Assembly: GCA_947174985.1 (NCBI GenBank)
Contig: CAMWLB010000140.1
Coordinates: forward strand, 1 to 7,744
Source: an uncultured Lachnospiraceae bacterium
Lineage (GTDB): Bacteria > Bacillota > Clostridia > Lachnospirales > Lachnospiraceae
Length of the DNA: 7,744 bases
Reading direction: 5' to 3'
The position numbers were made by a program, and so were the translations under genes. The notes beneath the pieces were generated by a model that saw nothing but the letters and a program-made list of their open reading frames with translations, was not told the origin of the DNA and searched no databases. Positions 1 to 6,679 of this stretch are shown here, in pieces. Position 1 is the stretch's first letter. Every line of letters starts with the position of its first letter.

Positions 1-29
1 CAACACAGGGCTTTCCCTCATTCTTACCG

Positions 30-239
30 CTATGCGATGGAAACTACCTTGTAGTCCTGTTCCTCCACAGCCTTTTTCAGCGTTTCGTCTGCAATTTCTC
101 CACTCAGCTTCACAACTGCGCTTCCTGTTTCATGGCTGACAACTGCTTCCGAAACCTCCGGCAGTGCCTCAAGGCATTTCTTCACTCTCGCCTCACAGTG
201 CCCGCACATCATGCCTTCGATTTTCATTGTTTTCTCCAT
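30..239 (-). other. Possible internally initiated CopZ-like copper chaperone (69 aa) inside copA
   Basis: The last 69 codons of copA form a complete HMA domain (MxCxxC with Cys12 and Cys15 counted from this ATG). The domain opens with an in-frame ATG (Met781 of CopA) preceded by GGAGG and an 8-nt spacer, which is near-ideal for ribosome binding. A free chaperone of CopZ size (about 70 residues) could therefore be translated from within the copA mRNA in addition to the fused form. The HMA fold is known to carry Cu(I) between proteins. That this start is used is inference. The alternative is a copZ gene fused to copA by loss of the intervening stop, with its old ribosome site surviving as linker codons. 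Confidence 0.45.
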
Positions 240-2579
240 TTTGTTTTCCTCCATTTCTTTTTCGGTTTTCCCGATGTTTAATTTTTTTGTATCTGCTTTT
301 TTGTGTTTCTTATCCCTCTTTGCAGAGTGAATATCCACCAGATTCAGGCGCAGCGCATTGGTCACTACGCAAAAACTGGAAAGGCTCATGGCAGCCGCGC
401 CGAACATGGGATTAAGCTGCCAGCCGAAAATAGGTATCCAAAGCCCTGCCGCCAGCGGAATCCCGATGATATTGTAAATAAACGCCCAAAACAGGTTTTC
501 GTGAATGTTTTTCAGCGTCGCTCGACTCAGTCTTATCGCTGCCGGCACATCACTTAAGCGGCTTTTCATCAGCACCACGTCCGCCGCATCTATGGCAATA
601 TCAGTTCCTGCACCAATAGCAATGCCGATATCCGCCCTTGTCAGCGCAGGGGCATCGTTGATACCGTCACCCACCATGGCAACCTTTCCCTGTTCCTGCA
701 GGGAGCGGATAACGCTTTCCTTGCCGTCAGGCAGCACACCCGCAATTACCTCATCCACGCCTGCCTGTCTGCCAATTGCCTCTGCGGTGCGCGCATTGTC
801 TCCGGTCAGCATGACCACGCGGATTCCCATATTCTGTAATTCTTTGACCGCGCGGGGACTGTCTTCCTTGATAACATCGGCAACTGCAATCATGCCGCAC
901 AGCCTGTTATCCCTTGCAAAAAACAGCGGCGTTTTGCCTTCCTCTGAAAGCCTTTCTGCTTCTTCCTGTATAGATTTTGCAATTTCCGCCCTGCCGCTTA
1001 TAAACTGATAATTGCCGCCACTCAGCACTTCCCCTTGTTTTCTGGCTTCCAGTCCGCTTCCGGAAAGTGCCCTGAAATCCGTTACCTCTTCTGCTTCTAT
1101 TCCTTTTTCCCCGGCATATTCCAGAACCGCCTTTGCCAGTGGGTGCTCGCTTTTCTGCTCTAACGCACAGGCAGTCAGCATAAGCTCTTTCTCGGAAACG
1201 CCTTCCGCCGGACAAATATCTGTCACCTTCGGTTCGCCGCTTGTAATGGTTCCGGTTTTATCCAGCGCCACAATCTGCATCTTTCCGGCTTCTTCCAGCG
1301 AAACCGCCGTCTTAAACAGGATTCCGTTTTTGGCGCCACAGCCATTGCCGACCATAATGGCGACGGGCGTTGCCAACCCCAGCGCGCAGGGACAACTGAT
1401 GACCAGAACGGAAATGCCCCTCGCCAGCACAAAACCAATGTCTTTTCCCACAAGCAGCCATATCAGAATCGTAACTGCTGCAATGGCGATAACCGCCGGC
1501 ACAAAGACACCGGATACCTTGTCTGCCACTTTCGCAATAGGCGCCTTTGTTGCTGCCGCATCGCTCACCATCTGTATGATTTTTGACAGGGTAGTATCTT
1601 CCCCCACCCGCGTTGCCTCGCATTTGATAAAGCCGGACTGATTCAGGGTTGCCGCGGACACGCTGTCGCCCTCCACCTTGTCCACCGGAATACTTTCCCC
1701 TGTCAGCGCCGCCTCATTTACTGCGCTGCTGCCTTCGATGACCACGCCGTCCACCGGAATATTTTCACCGGGTCTTACCACAAACACATCGCCGCATTTA
1801 ACCTGCTCAATAGGAATCTCCGTCTCAACGCCTTCTCTTACGATAACCGCCGTCTTAGGCGCAAGCTTCATCAGTCCTTTTAAAGCGTCTGTGGTTCTCC
1901 CCTTGGAACGCGCCTCCAGCATTTTCCCGACAGTAATCAGGGTCAGTATCATGGCAGCAGATTCAAAGTAAAATTCATGCATGTACGCCATGACGCCTTC
2001 CATATTTCCTTTTAGCTGCGCGTCCGTCATGGCAAAGAGCGCATACGTGCTGTAGACAAAAGAAGCGCCGGCGCCCAGCGCCACAAGGGTATCCATATTG
2101 GGAGCCCCATGGAGCAGGCTCTTAAACCCGCTGATGAAAAAACGCTGGTTAATAACCATGATAATCATGGTAAGCAAAAGCTGCAAAAGTCCCATGGCAA
2201 CATGATTGTCTGCCAGAAAAGAGGGCAGCCACCAGCCCCACATCATATGTCCCATGGAAATATACATCAGTACAATCAGAAACCCCACCGAGGCAAACAA
2301 ACGCTTTTTTAAAAGCGGTGTCTCCTTGTCCTCTAAGACTGCCTCTTCTCTGCCCCTGCCCGCGGCTGTCTGCTCTTCACGTCCTTTGGGCGCCGCGCCG
2401 TAGCCCGCCGCCTCCACCGCTGCTATAATTTCCTGTTCAGATGCAGTTCCTTCCACACCCATGGAATTTGTCAAAAGGCTGACCGAGCAGGCACTTACAC
2501 CGGCAACCTTGCCGACCGCCTTCTCCACACGGGCGCTGCAGGCGGCACAGCTCATGCCCGTAACTGTATATTGTTTCAT
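30..2579 (-). CDS. copA: Copper(I)-exporting P1B-type ATPase with N- and C-terminal metal-binding domains
   Basis: This 849-residue membrane pump uses ATP to export Cu(I) from the cytosol. Seen in the sequence: an N-terminal heavy-metal-associated domain with GMSCAAC (Cys11, Cys14); hydrophobic segments near 94-110, 128-146, 163-183, 203-220, 358-378, 383-410, 695-713 and 719-742; TGES at 293-296; the metal-path motif CPC at 396-398; phosphorylation motif DKTGT with Asp440; SEHP at 477-480; and GDGINDAP from 637. Tyr702-Asn703 and Met731...Ser734-Ser735 in the last two helices match the known Cu(I) (P1B-1) signature. A lysine-rich linker (about 752-780) leads to a second HMA domain with GMMCGHC (Cys792, Cys795), which most bacterial CopA proteins lack. 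The ATG start is supported by GGGAG seven bases upstream. It lies 25 bp after csoR in the same orientation, so it is probably co-transcribed and copper-induced. Family assignment is very secure; a silver role is also possible. Confidence 0.97.
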   Translation of the reverse strand: MKQYTVTGMSCAACSARVEKAVGKVAGVSACSVSLLTNSMGVEGTASEQEIIAAVEAAGYGAAPKGREEQTAAGRGREEAVLEDKETPLLKKRLFASVGFLIVLMYISMGHMMWGWWLPSFLADNHVAMGLLQLLLTMIIMVINQRFFISGFKSLLHGAPNMDTLVALGAGASFVYSTYALFAMTDAQLKGNMEGVMAYMHEFYFESAAMILTLITVGKMLEARSKGRTTDALKGLMKLAPKTAVIVREGVETEIPIEQVKCGDVFVVRPGENIPVDGVVIEGSSAVNEAALTGESIPVDKVEGDSVSAATLNQSGFIKCEATRVGEDTTLSKIIQMVSDAAATKAPIAKVADKVSGVFVPAVIAIAAVTILIWLLVGKDIGFVLARGISVLVISCPCALGLATPVAIMVGNGCGAKNGILFKTAVSLEEAGKMQIVALDKTGTITSGEPKVTDICPAEGVSEKELMLTACALEQKSEHPLAKAVLEYAGEKGIEAEEVTDFRALSGSGLEARKQGEVLSGGNYQFISGRAEIAKSIQEEAERLSEEGKTPLFFARDNRLCGMIAVADVIKEDSPRAVKELQNMGIRVVMLTGDNARTAEAIGRQAGVDEVIAGVLPDGKESVIRSLQEQGKVAMVGDGINDAPALTRADIGIAIGAGTDIAIDAADVVLMKSRLSDVPAAIRLSRATLKNIHENLFWAFIYNIIGIPLAAGLWIPIFGWQLNPMFGAAAMSLSSFCVVTNALRLNLVDIHSAKRDKKHKKADTKKLNIGKTEKEMEENKMEKTMKIEGMMCGHCEARVKKCLEALPEVSEAVVSHETGSAVVKLSGEIADETLKKAVEEQDYKVVSIA
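237..252 (-). promoter_or_regulatory. Internal ribosome-binding site and start codon within copA
   Basis: Read on the minus strand, GGAGG (252-248), the 8-nt spacer AAAACAAA and ATG (239-237) stand exactly before the C-terminal HMA domain. The site is as strong as that of the copA gene itself (GGGAG, 7-nt spacer). Coding constraint on a Glu/Lys-rich linker could produce GGAG by chance, so function is not proven. Confidence 0.5.
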
Positions 2580-2604
2580 TCCGATTCTCCCTTCCGGATT
2601 GTTT

Positions 2605-2934
2605 TTACTTCATCAATTTTTTCAAGGTGTCTAAAAGCTCTTCCACCGTCTCTTCCTTTCCTTCCCTGATGTCCTTTATCACACAGGTTTTGATATGATT
2701 TGACAGAAGCACTTTATTGAAGCTGTTTAACGCCGCGTTAACCGCCGCAACCTGCACCAGAATATCCGTACAGTACGCATCCTTCTCCACCATGCCCTTA
2801 ATGCCCCGTATCTGCCCTTCGATACGGTTCAGCCGGTGAAGCATATCCTTATATTCCTTGTCGGAGCGCTCCTTAGTCCGCTGGCAGCAGTTTTTGCAGC
2901 CCTGCTCCTGTCCTTCGATATTTTTTTCTGTCAT
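2605..2934 (-). CDS. csoR: Copper-sensing transcriptional repressor, CsoR family
   Basis: This 109-residue, all-helical DNA-binding protein belongs to the CsoR/RcnR (DUF156) family. The family core runs from about residue 29, with HRLNRIEGQIRGI followed by AYCTD, NHIKTC and VEELLD. The Cu(I) ligands of characterised CsoR proteins align with Cys55, His80 and Cys84, and the second-shell Tyr and Glu with Tyr54 and Glu99. This favours copper sensing over the nickel/cobalt RcnR or persulfide CstR types. Apo-CsoR is known to sit on its operator and leave when Cu(I) binds. The N-terminal extension holds an extra cysteine group (Cys13, Cys16, Cys17) outside the core. The start is an ATG with AAGGGA just upstream. 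It is first in the operon with copA and lies behind a promoter carrying a CsoR-type operator, so it probably represses itself and copA. Confidence 0.95.
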   Translation of the reverse strand: MTEKNIEGQEQGCKNCCQRTKERSDKEYKDMLHRLNRIEGQIRGIKGMVEKDAYCTDILVQVAAVNAALNSFNKVLLSNHIKTCVIKDIREGKEETVEELLDTLKKLMK

Positions 2935-2974
2935 AGGCTTCCCTTTCTGTATTGTATATAGTTTTCCCGTATCC

Positions 2975-2998
2975 GAATCATTTATTGCGGTTTGATTC
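2975..2998 (-). other. Weak hairpin in the csoR leader
   Basis: A 6-bp inverted repeat (GAATCA at 2975-2980, TGATTC at 2993-2998) with a 12-nt loop lies in the predicted csoR 5' untranslated region of about 75-80 nt. It has no U-tract and the stem is AT-rich, so it may be chance. No known riboswitch was recognised here. Confidence 0.15.
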
Positions 2999-3018
2999 TT
3001 TGTTTCTCTTCACTATGG

Positions 3019-3047
3019 ATTATATACCCCTACTGGGTATATTGCAA
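3019..3047 (-). promoter_or_regulatory. csoR-copA promoter (sigma-A type)
   Basis: On the minus strand a -35 element TTGCAA (3047-3042; 4 of 6 to consensus) is followed by a 17-bp spacer and a perfect -10 TATAAT (3024-3019). Transcription should start near 3012, leaving a leader of roughly 75-80 nt before the csoR ATG. It lies downstream of the terminator of the preceding operon, so the copper genes have their own promoter. Confidence 0.85.
3022..3042. promoter_or_regulatory. CsoR operator, perfect inverted repeat
   Basis: Perfect 8-bp arms, ATATACCC (3022-3029) and GGGTATAT (3035-3042), flank a 5-bp centre (CTACT). This matches the known CsoR operator pattern of TACCC and GGGTA half-sites around a short centre. 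It fills the spacer between the -35 and -10 elements and touches both, so bound CsoR would directly block RNA polymerase. No second copy was seen in the window, which suggests one control point for csoR and copA. Confidence 0.88.
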
Positions 3048-3100
3048 GTGCTTTTTATTTTTCTCAAGGCAGCAGAAAATATACTCCGCAGATTTTTTCC

Positions 3101-3143
3101 AAAAAGTACAGGAGACAGATTGTATTTTCTCTGTCTCCTGCAC
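3101..3143 (-). terminator. Rho-independent terminator after the LanC-like gene
   Basis: An 11-bp perfect stem (CAGGAGACAGA at 3109-3119 paired with TCTGTCTCCTG at 3130-3140) has a 10-nt loop and two further base pairs outside one mismatch. On the minus strand it is followed by a run of five U (3105-3101). It starts 8 bases after the TGA of the LanC-like gene and ends the exporter/LanC transcript before the csoR promoter. Confidence 0.88.
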
Positions 3144-3151
3144 GCAAAAAT

Positions 3152-4882
3152 TCACTTTCGTTTTCTCAAATCTCCCAACATATACGGCCTGTCGTAAACA
3201 TAACCGTCTGCACGCAGAATAGCTCTCATGGCTCCTGCCGCGCCGGTTCCGTAATCATAACAGGTACTCTGCTTGGTCTCGTCTGTGAACCGCGCATTCC
3301 CCTGCGAATCGTAAAATCGCTGTGTGTAGATATATTTTGCAACCGTCGTTGCCTGATACAGAAAGGTGCCGTCGCGTGTCACATCAAACATATCCATCAA
3401 AAATTCCACGCTTCCCGCATTTCCATAGCACTGGCAGTTAGACTGCGTCCACATGGAATCCGTTATGATTTTGGAAATTTTGCATAGAATCGGATATATT
3501 TCAGATTTCCACGCATACTGCCCTATGGAAAGAAGCGCTGTCCCAATTCCGGCAAGCCCGTTACACCAGGATATGTCTATTTTTTTCTCCTCAAGGTAAT
3601 AACCGTTTACTTCCTCTTCCACCTTCTTTAGATATGCCGGAAGAGATACATTGACATAATCATGGTACTCTGCCCTGTTTGTCACGACACGCATCAGATG
3701 CATAAAATATAAAAGTCCGGCTTCACCATTTGCAAACCCGAGTCCCCTTTCTGCTTTCGGAGAATTTTCCTGCTTACCGTTCCTGCCTGCAAAATATGCA
3801 TATATGCTGTCCGCAGCCGCTTCCGCTTTATCCAGAAATGCCGTATTCCCCGTCTCATTCCATAATTTCAGATAGGTACAGCCATATCCGGCAAGCCCTG
3901 CAGCATAATCCTGCACCTCGGACTGCCCTGGCAGGGATAGCGCAAAACGGACTGCTGCCTCTGTTTTTTCCGCATCTCTTCTCTGCCTGTAAAAATCATA
4001 CAAAAACCATGCAATACCATGATTGCCAAAGAGCAGCGAGTTATCCGCCTGTATGTGAAAGACATCCGCCTCACCTAAATACTCATCTACCAGCTCCAGA
4101 ATTTCATGTGAAATATCTTCAAATCCCTCTACTTTTTCAAGTTCCAGCAATACTCCTGCAATACCCGCAACACCGTGCTGTATATTCAGGGCATTTGTGG
4201 TACGCCCGAAATCTGTGCTGTCCCACAGTCTTTCGCTCCCGCCTTTCAGGTTTGTTTTTGCCTCACTGTACAAGCCCTTCAAAAAACTGCGGCATACATC
4301 ATCTGCTTGTTCCAGCGAAATGTTCCATCTCTTTGTAGCCGGAAAGGGCAGTTCCCTATTAAACATCGTGGAAAATACAGGCTTTTCTTCTATATGCTGG
4401 GAGGATTTTAAAAGAAGCGAATATACCATATTTCTAATTTCCTTCGGCAGCTTCTTTTCCTCCACCGCAAGCACCATCTGCTCCATCACCTTATCTACTA
4501 CAGGACGTGAATCCCCGCCTTTGCTTTCATCGCTGAAAAAACAAATACCGGTTCCCAAGTAAAGATACAAAATACTCATTGCCAATCCGAACAAATCTTT
4601 TGACCAAATCGTCTGCTTTGGGTTCTTATCTGTATTACAAAATTCGTTTGCCACAGCCATGCCGCCTGAAGGTTCCGCCGCACAGCTGCCCACACCTTCA
4701 ACACCTGTCAGCCGGATGCTGAAATCCGGCATAATCATGATATTGTCCGGAGATAAGCCGTTGCCTAAAATCCCTTTCTCATACAGTGCATCCATGGCTG
4801 CCAGCAAACCTCTGACCACTTTTTCTTTTTCATCCAATGCATGATACGAAGCGCCGTATTTTGTCAAACTCTTTCCTTCCAC
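3152..4882 (-). CDS. LanKC/LanL-like protein: degenerate kinase C-lobe fused to a LanC-like cyclase
   Basis: This 576-residue protein resembles the C-terminal two-thirds of class III/IV lanthipeptide synthetases (usual order: lyase, kinase, LanC-like cyclase, about 850-900 residues). It begins at what looks like the kinase hinge (EGKSL at 2-6). The catalytic loop reads GNGLSPDN (40-47) where HxDLSPxN is expected, so the catalytic Asp is Gly42 and the His is also Gly. The DFE/DFG motif reads GVE, with Gly60 in place of the metal-binding Asp; SKDLFGLA (94-101) marks the later C-lobe. Residues from about 230 carry seven glycine-rich LanC repeats (QHGVAG 235, FGNHG 285, AAGLAG 327, FANGEAG 383, WCNGLAG 439, CYGNAG 485, YGTGAAG 544). 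Zinc-type Cys440 and Cys485 remain, but the usual next His is Tyr486 and the usual AHG His is Asn385; Asp325 is kept. A GTG start is chosen: AGGGG lies 6 nt upstream and an in-frame TAG blocks extension. It could be a relic, a scaffold for another synthetase, or a cyclase-only enzyme. Confidence 0.85.
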   Translation of the reverse strand: MEGKSLTKYGASYHALDEKEKVVRGLLAAMDALYEKGILGNGLSPDNIMIMPDFSIRLTGVEGVGSCAAEPSGGMAVANEFCNTDKNPKQTIWSKDLFGLAMSILYLYLGTGICFFSDESKGGDSRPVVDKVMEQMVLAVEEKKLPKEIRNMVYSLLLKSSQHIEEKPVFSTMFNRELPFPATKRWNISLEQADDVCRSFLKGLYSEAKTNLKGGSERLWDSTDFGRTTNALNIQHGVAGIAGVLLELEKVEGFEDISHEILELVDEYLGEADVFHIQADNSLLFGNHGIAWFLYDFYRQRRDAEKTEAAVRFALSLPGQSEVQDYAAGLAGYGCTYLKLWNETGNTAFLDKAEAAADSIYAYFAGRNGKQENSPKAERGLGFANGEAGLLYFMHLMRVVTNRAEYHDYVNVSLPAYLKKVEEEVNGYYLEEKKIDISWCNGLAGIGTALLSIGQYAWKSEIYPILCKISKIITDSMWTQSNCQCYGNAGSVEFLMDMFDVTRDGTFLYQATTVAKYIYTQRFYDSQGNARFTDETKQSTCYDYGTGAAGAMRAILRADGYVYDRPYMLGDLRKRK

Positions 4883-4900
4883 CTTATTCCCCTACTCCAT
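4882..4900 (-). promoter_or_regulatory. Ribosome site and minimal ATG-GAG-TAG reading frame before the GTG start
   Basis: AGGGG (4893-4889) with a 6-nt spacer supports the GTG start, whose first base is 4882. In the same frame lies ATG GAG TAG (4900-4892), a two-codon frame whose stop overlaps the Shine-Dalgarno sequence. The bases before it stay open in this frame back into the end of the exporter gene. Reading through the stop would give MExGNKVEGKSL, which resembles a kinase hinge, so the TAG may mark where a longer gene was broken. It could also be chance. Confidence 0.55.
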
Positions 4901-4917
4901 AGCTTTATACCACAGGC

Positions 4918-5712
4918 TTAACTCTGTGCAACAACAAAGAGCGAATAGAACAACCCTTTCTGCTCCATCAATTCCGCAAAGCTGCCTTTCTCACAGATGT
5001 TTCCACTCTTCATAACAAGGATTTCGTCATATCTCTTTAAAAGCCCTTCCTCCAAGCGATGGGTTACCACAATGCGGGTAAACGCCTCAATATCCAAAAT
5101 GGCGCTGGTCACCTCGTATGCTGTTGCTGCATCCAGTGCGGCAGTCGCTTCGTCCACCAGCATAACGGGTGCGCCGCGCAGAAGCGCTCTGGCTATGGAA
5201 ATTCTCTGCTTTTCTCCTCCGGAAAGTCCGTTGCCGTTCTCTCCGCAGACATAATCTTCGCCCTTATCGGCAATCAGCCCTGCCAGACCGGACTGCCGGA
5301 TAACGCTTTCTACCTGCGCATCAGGAAATTCCCGAAACATGGTGATATTGTTCCGTATGGTATCGTTAAAGATAAATACACTCTGCTGCACCATCGTCAT
5401 TAGTTCATACAGTGAATCCGAATGTACCTGCTTTAGTTCCTTACCGTCAAAGAAAATGGAGCCTTCATACGCATCGGAGCTTCCCATCAGCAGGCTTAAA
5501 AGCGTGGATTTACCGGAGCCTGACGCCCCTACAATGGCGTAGCTCTTGCCCGCCTCAAAATTCTGGCTGACTGACTGTAGCACCGGTTTATTTTCCTCGT
5601 AGGCATAGGAAAGATTTTCCACCCTTATGCCCTCTTCCAGCCCTGTAAGCCTCTCCCCGCCTTCGTTGCGCACATTTTCCTGCAGCAGTGCGGCAAGCTT
5701 ATCTATCAGCTT
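4918..5712 (-). repeat. Paralogous ATPase-domain repeat, copy A (pair with 6680-7474)
   Basis: The ATPase-domain part of the second exporter, from KLIDKL to the stop, matches the other copy over 264 codons without a gap; a hand count gives 222 identical residues (84%). Many third codon positions differ, so the duplication is not very recent. Confidence 0.9.
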
Positions 5713-6657
5713 TATGGCGGCTTTCCTGTTGCTCCAAAACTGTGGCAGTACAGTCAGTGGATAGTTAATGTAATCCATAAGGTGCACAAAGGCAATTACA
5801 GTACCTGCCGTAATACCAAACGTCGCATGTCCCGAAAGAAGGGTACCTATAAAATACATGCCCAAAACTGCAAAAGTAGCGCCCCATGAGGATATTGCCT
5901 CTATTGTCCAATAGGTACGTTTTCTGTCGCGCCGTGCTTCTTCCAGCAGCGTATTCACTTTCCGAAAGCTTTCCATAGCTTCCTTTTCCGCCCGGAAGCT
6001 TTTGATAACGGGAAAGCCGGCCAACCAGTCTTTTAAACTGCCAACAAACAGCTCCCGCCTGTCCGATATAATACGATCCTTTTCCGCCAGACGGTCACCG
6101 GTCTTCAAAGACGCAAGTAAGGGAAACAGCGCAAAAACAAAGGCAATGGCAGTCAGCAGAGGACTGTATACCAACATCATTACCAACGCCTCCACGAAGA
6201 GTGCCGCATAAGCATACAAATAAAACTGCTGCGCTACATATTGATTTCCCACATCCGACGCATCATTCGTCAACACGGAAAGATAACGTCCTGTGTTTTC
6301 CTTGGAAAAAGCATTCATACTCTTTTTCGTCACTTCTGAAAAGGCATATTCCTTATACTGGCACATGGCACGCTCTATAAATCTCGGCTGCACTATCCTC
6401 TCCAATAAAAGCGCTGCTACAAAGACAAGCAGAATACCGGCTGCATATAAAAACACCTGTAAAAGTGTTTTGTCACTGTCACCAGTGATAACATCTATTA
6501 CCATTTGGGTCAACACCGCCATGCCAACATTAATACCGATTGTTATAGGCTGCAGCAGCATAGTGCATATAAAAGCAGCTTTATTACCGCGGTAAAACTG
6601 TCTGGTAAAACGACGGCGTCTCTGTCTGATAAGCTTCTTTTCTGATTGATTCTTCAT
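4918..6657 (-). CDS. ABC exporter, fused membrane and ATP-binding domains (second of the pair)
   Basis: This is a 579-residue half-transporter. An exporter-type six-helix membrane domain covers roughly residues 25-320 and an ATPase domain covers 330-579. Visible motifs (counted from the ATG at 6657): Walker A GASGSGKST 377-385, Q-loop near 424, signature LSGGEKQR 478-485, Walker B VMLVDE with catalytic Glu503, and switch His533. No peptidase C39 domain precedes the membrane part, so it would not itself cleave a leader peptide. I prefer the ATG at 6657, which has GGGAG 9 nt upstream; the open frame extends to TTG at 6693 and passes ATG 6678, but neither has a convincing ribosome site. It follows its paralogue by 22 bp and precedes the LanC-like gene by 35 bp, which suggests one operon and a heterodimeric exporter. 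Cargo is unknown; a modified peptide is suggested only by the neighbour. Confidence 0.93.
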   Translation of the reverse strand: MKNQSEKKLIRQRRRRFTRQFYRGNKAAFICTMLLQPITIGINVGMAVLTQMVIDVITGDSDKTLLQVFLYAAGILLVFVAALLLERIVQPRFIERAMCQYKEYAFSEVTKKSMNAFSKENTGRYLSVLTNDASDVGNQYVAQQFYLYAYAALFVEALVMMLVYSPLLTAIAFVFALFPLLASLKTGDRLAEKDRIISDRRELFVGSLKDWLAGFPVIKSFRAEKEAMESFRKVNTLLEEARRDRKRTYWTIEAISSWGATFAVLGMYFIGTLLSGHATFGITAGTVIAFVHLMDYINYPLTVLPQFWSNRKAAIKLIDKLAALLQENVRNEGGERLTGLEEGIRVENLSYAYEENKPVLQSVSQNFEAGKSYAIVGASGSGKSTLLSLLMGSSDAYEGSIFFDGKELKQVHSDSLYELMTMVQQSVFIFNDTIRNNITMFREFPDAQVESVIRQSGLAGLIADKGEDYVCGENGNGLSGGEKQRISIARALLRGAPVMLVDEATAALDAATAYEVTSAILDIEAFTRIVVTHRLEEGLLKRYDEILVMKSGNICEKGSFAELMEQKGLFYSLFVVAQS

Positions 6658-6671
6658 GCCATTATTCTCCC
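6658..6671 (-). promoter_or_regulatory. Ribosome-binding site deciding the start of the second exporter gene
   Basis: GGGAG (6671-6667) and a 9-nt spacer precede ATG (6657-6655). The stop codon of the upstream exporter (TAA, 6682-6680) lies just before, so translational coupling is plausible. Starting at TTG 6693 would overlap the upstream gene by 14 bp without a clear Shine-Dalgarno sequence. Confidence 0.65.
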
Positions 6672-6679
6672 ATGCCATC

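Noticed and set aside
1..29. Possible terminator or next gene start (ATG at 21-19) after copA
   Set aside because: There is only a 4-bp AGGG/CCCT stem without a U-run, and seven codons after the ATG before the window ends; too little to call either.
907..1623. Minus-strand frames inside copA (907-1215, 1223-1453, 1312-1623)
   Set aside because: These are out-of-frame shadows of copA with Arg/Gly/Cys-rich sequence and no recognisable family; copA has no frameshift here.
505..1641. Long plus-strand open frames (505-1008 and 1012-1641) opposite copA
   Set aside because: They lie wholly antisense to a clear P-type ATPase gene, give Ser/Ala/Pro-rich low-information products, and show no domain or ribosome site.
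2951..2990. Second promoter close to csoR (TATACA-like -10 at about 2954-2959)
   Set aside because: No acceptable -35 at the right distance; the promoter at 3019-3047 is far better.
2952..3222. Plus-strand frames of 81 and 76 codons across the intergenic region
   Set aside because: They run through the csoR promoter/operator and terminator in antisense, overlap the end of the LanC-like gene, and lack a convincing ribosome site or family. The composition (Phe/Leu/Ile-rich) follows from the AT-rich DNA.
3730..4562. Plus-strand frames opposite the LanC-like gene, considered as hidden Cys/Ser-rich peptide precursors
   Set aside because: They are antisense shadows with His/Pro/Cys bias, and no leader-core organisation or ribosome site was seen.
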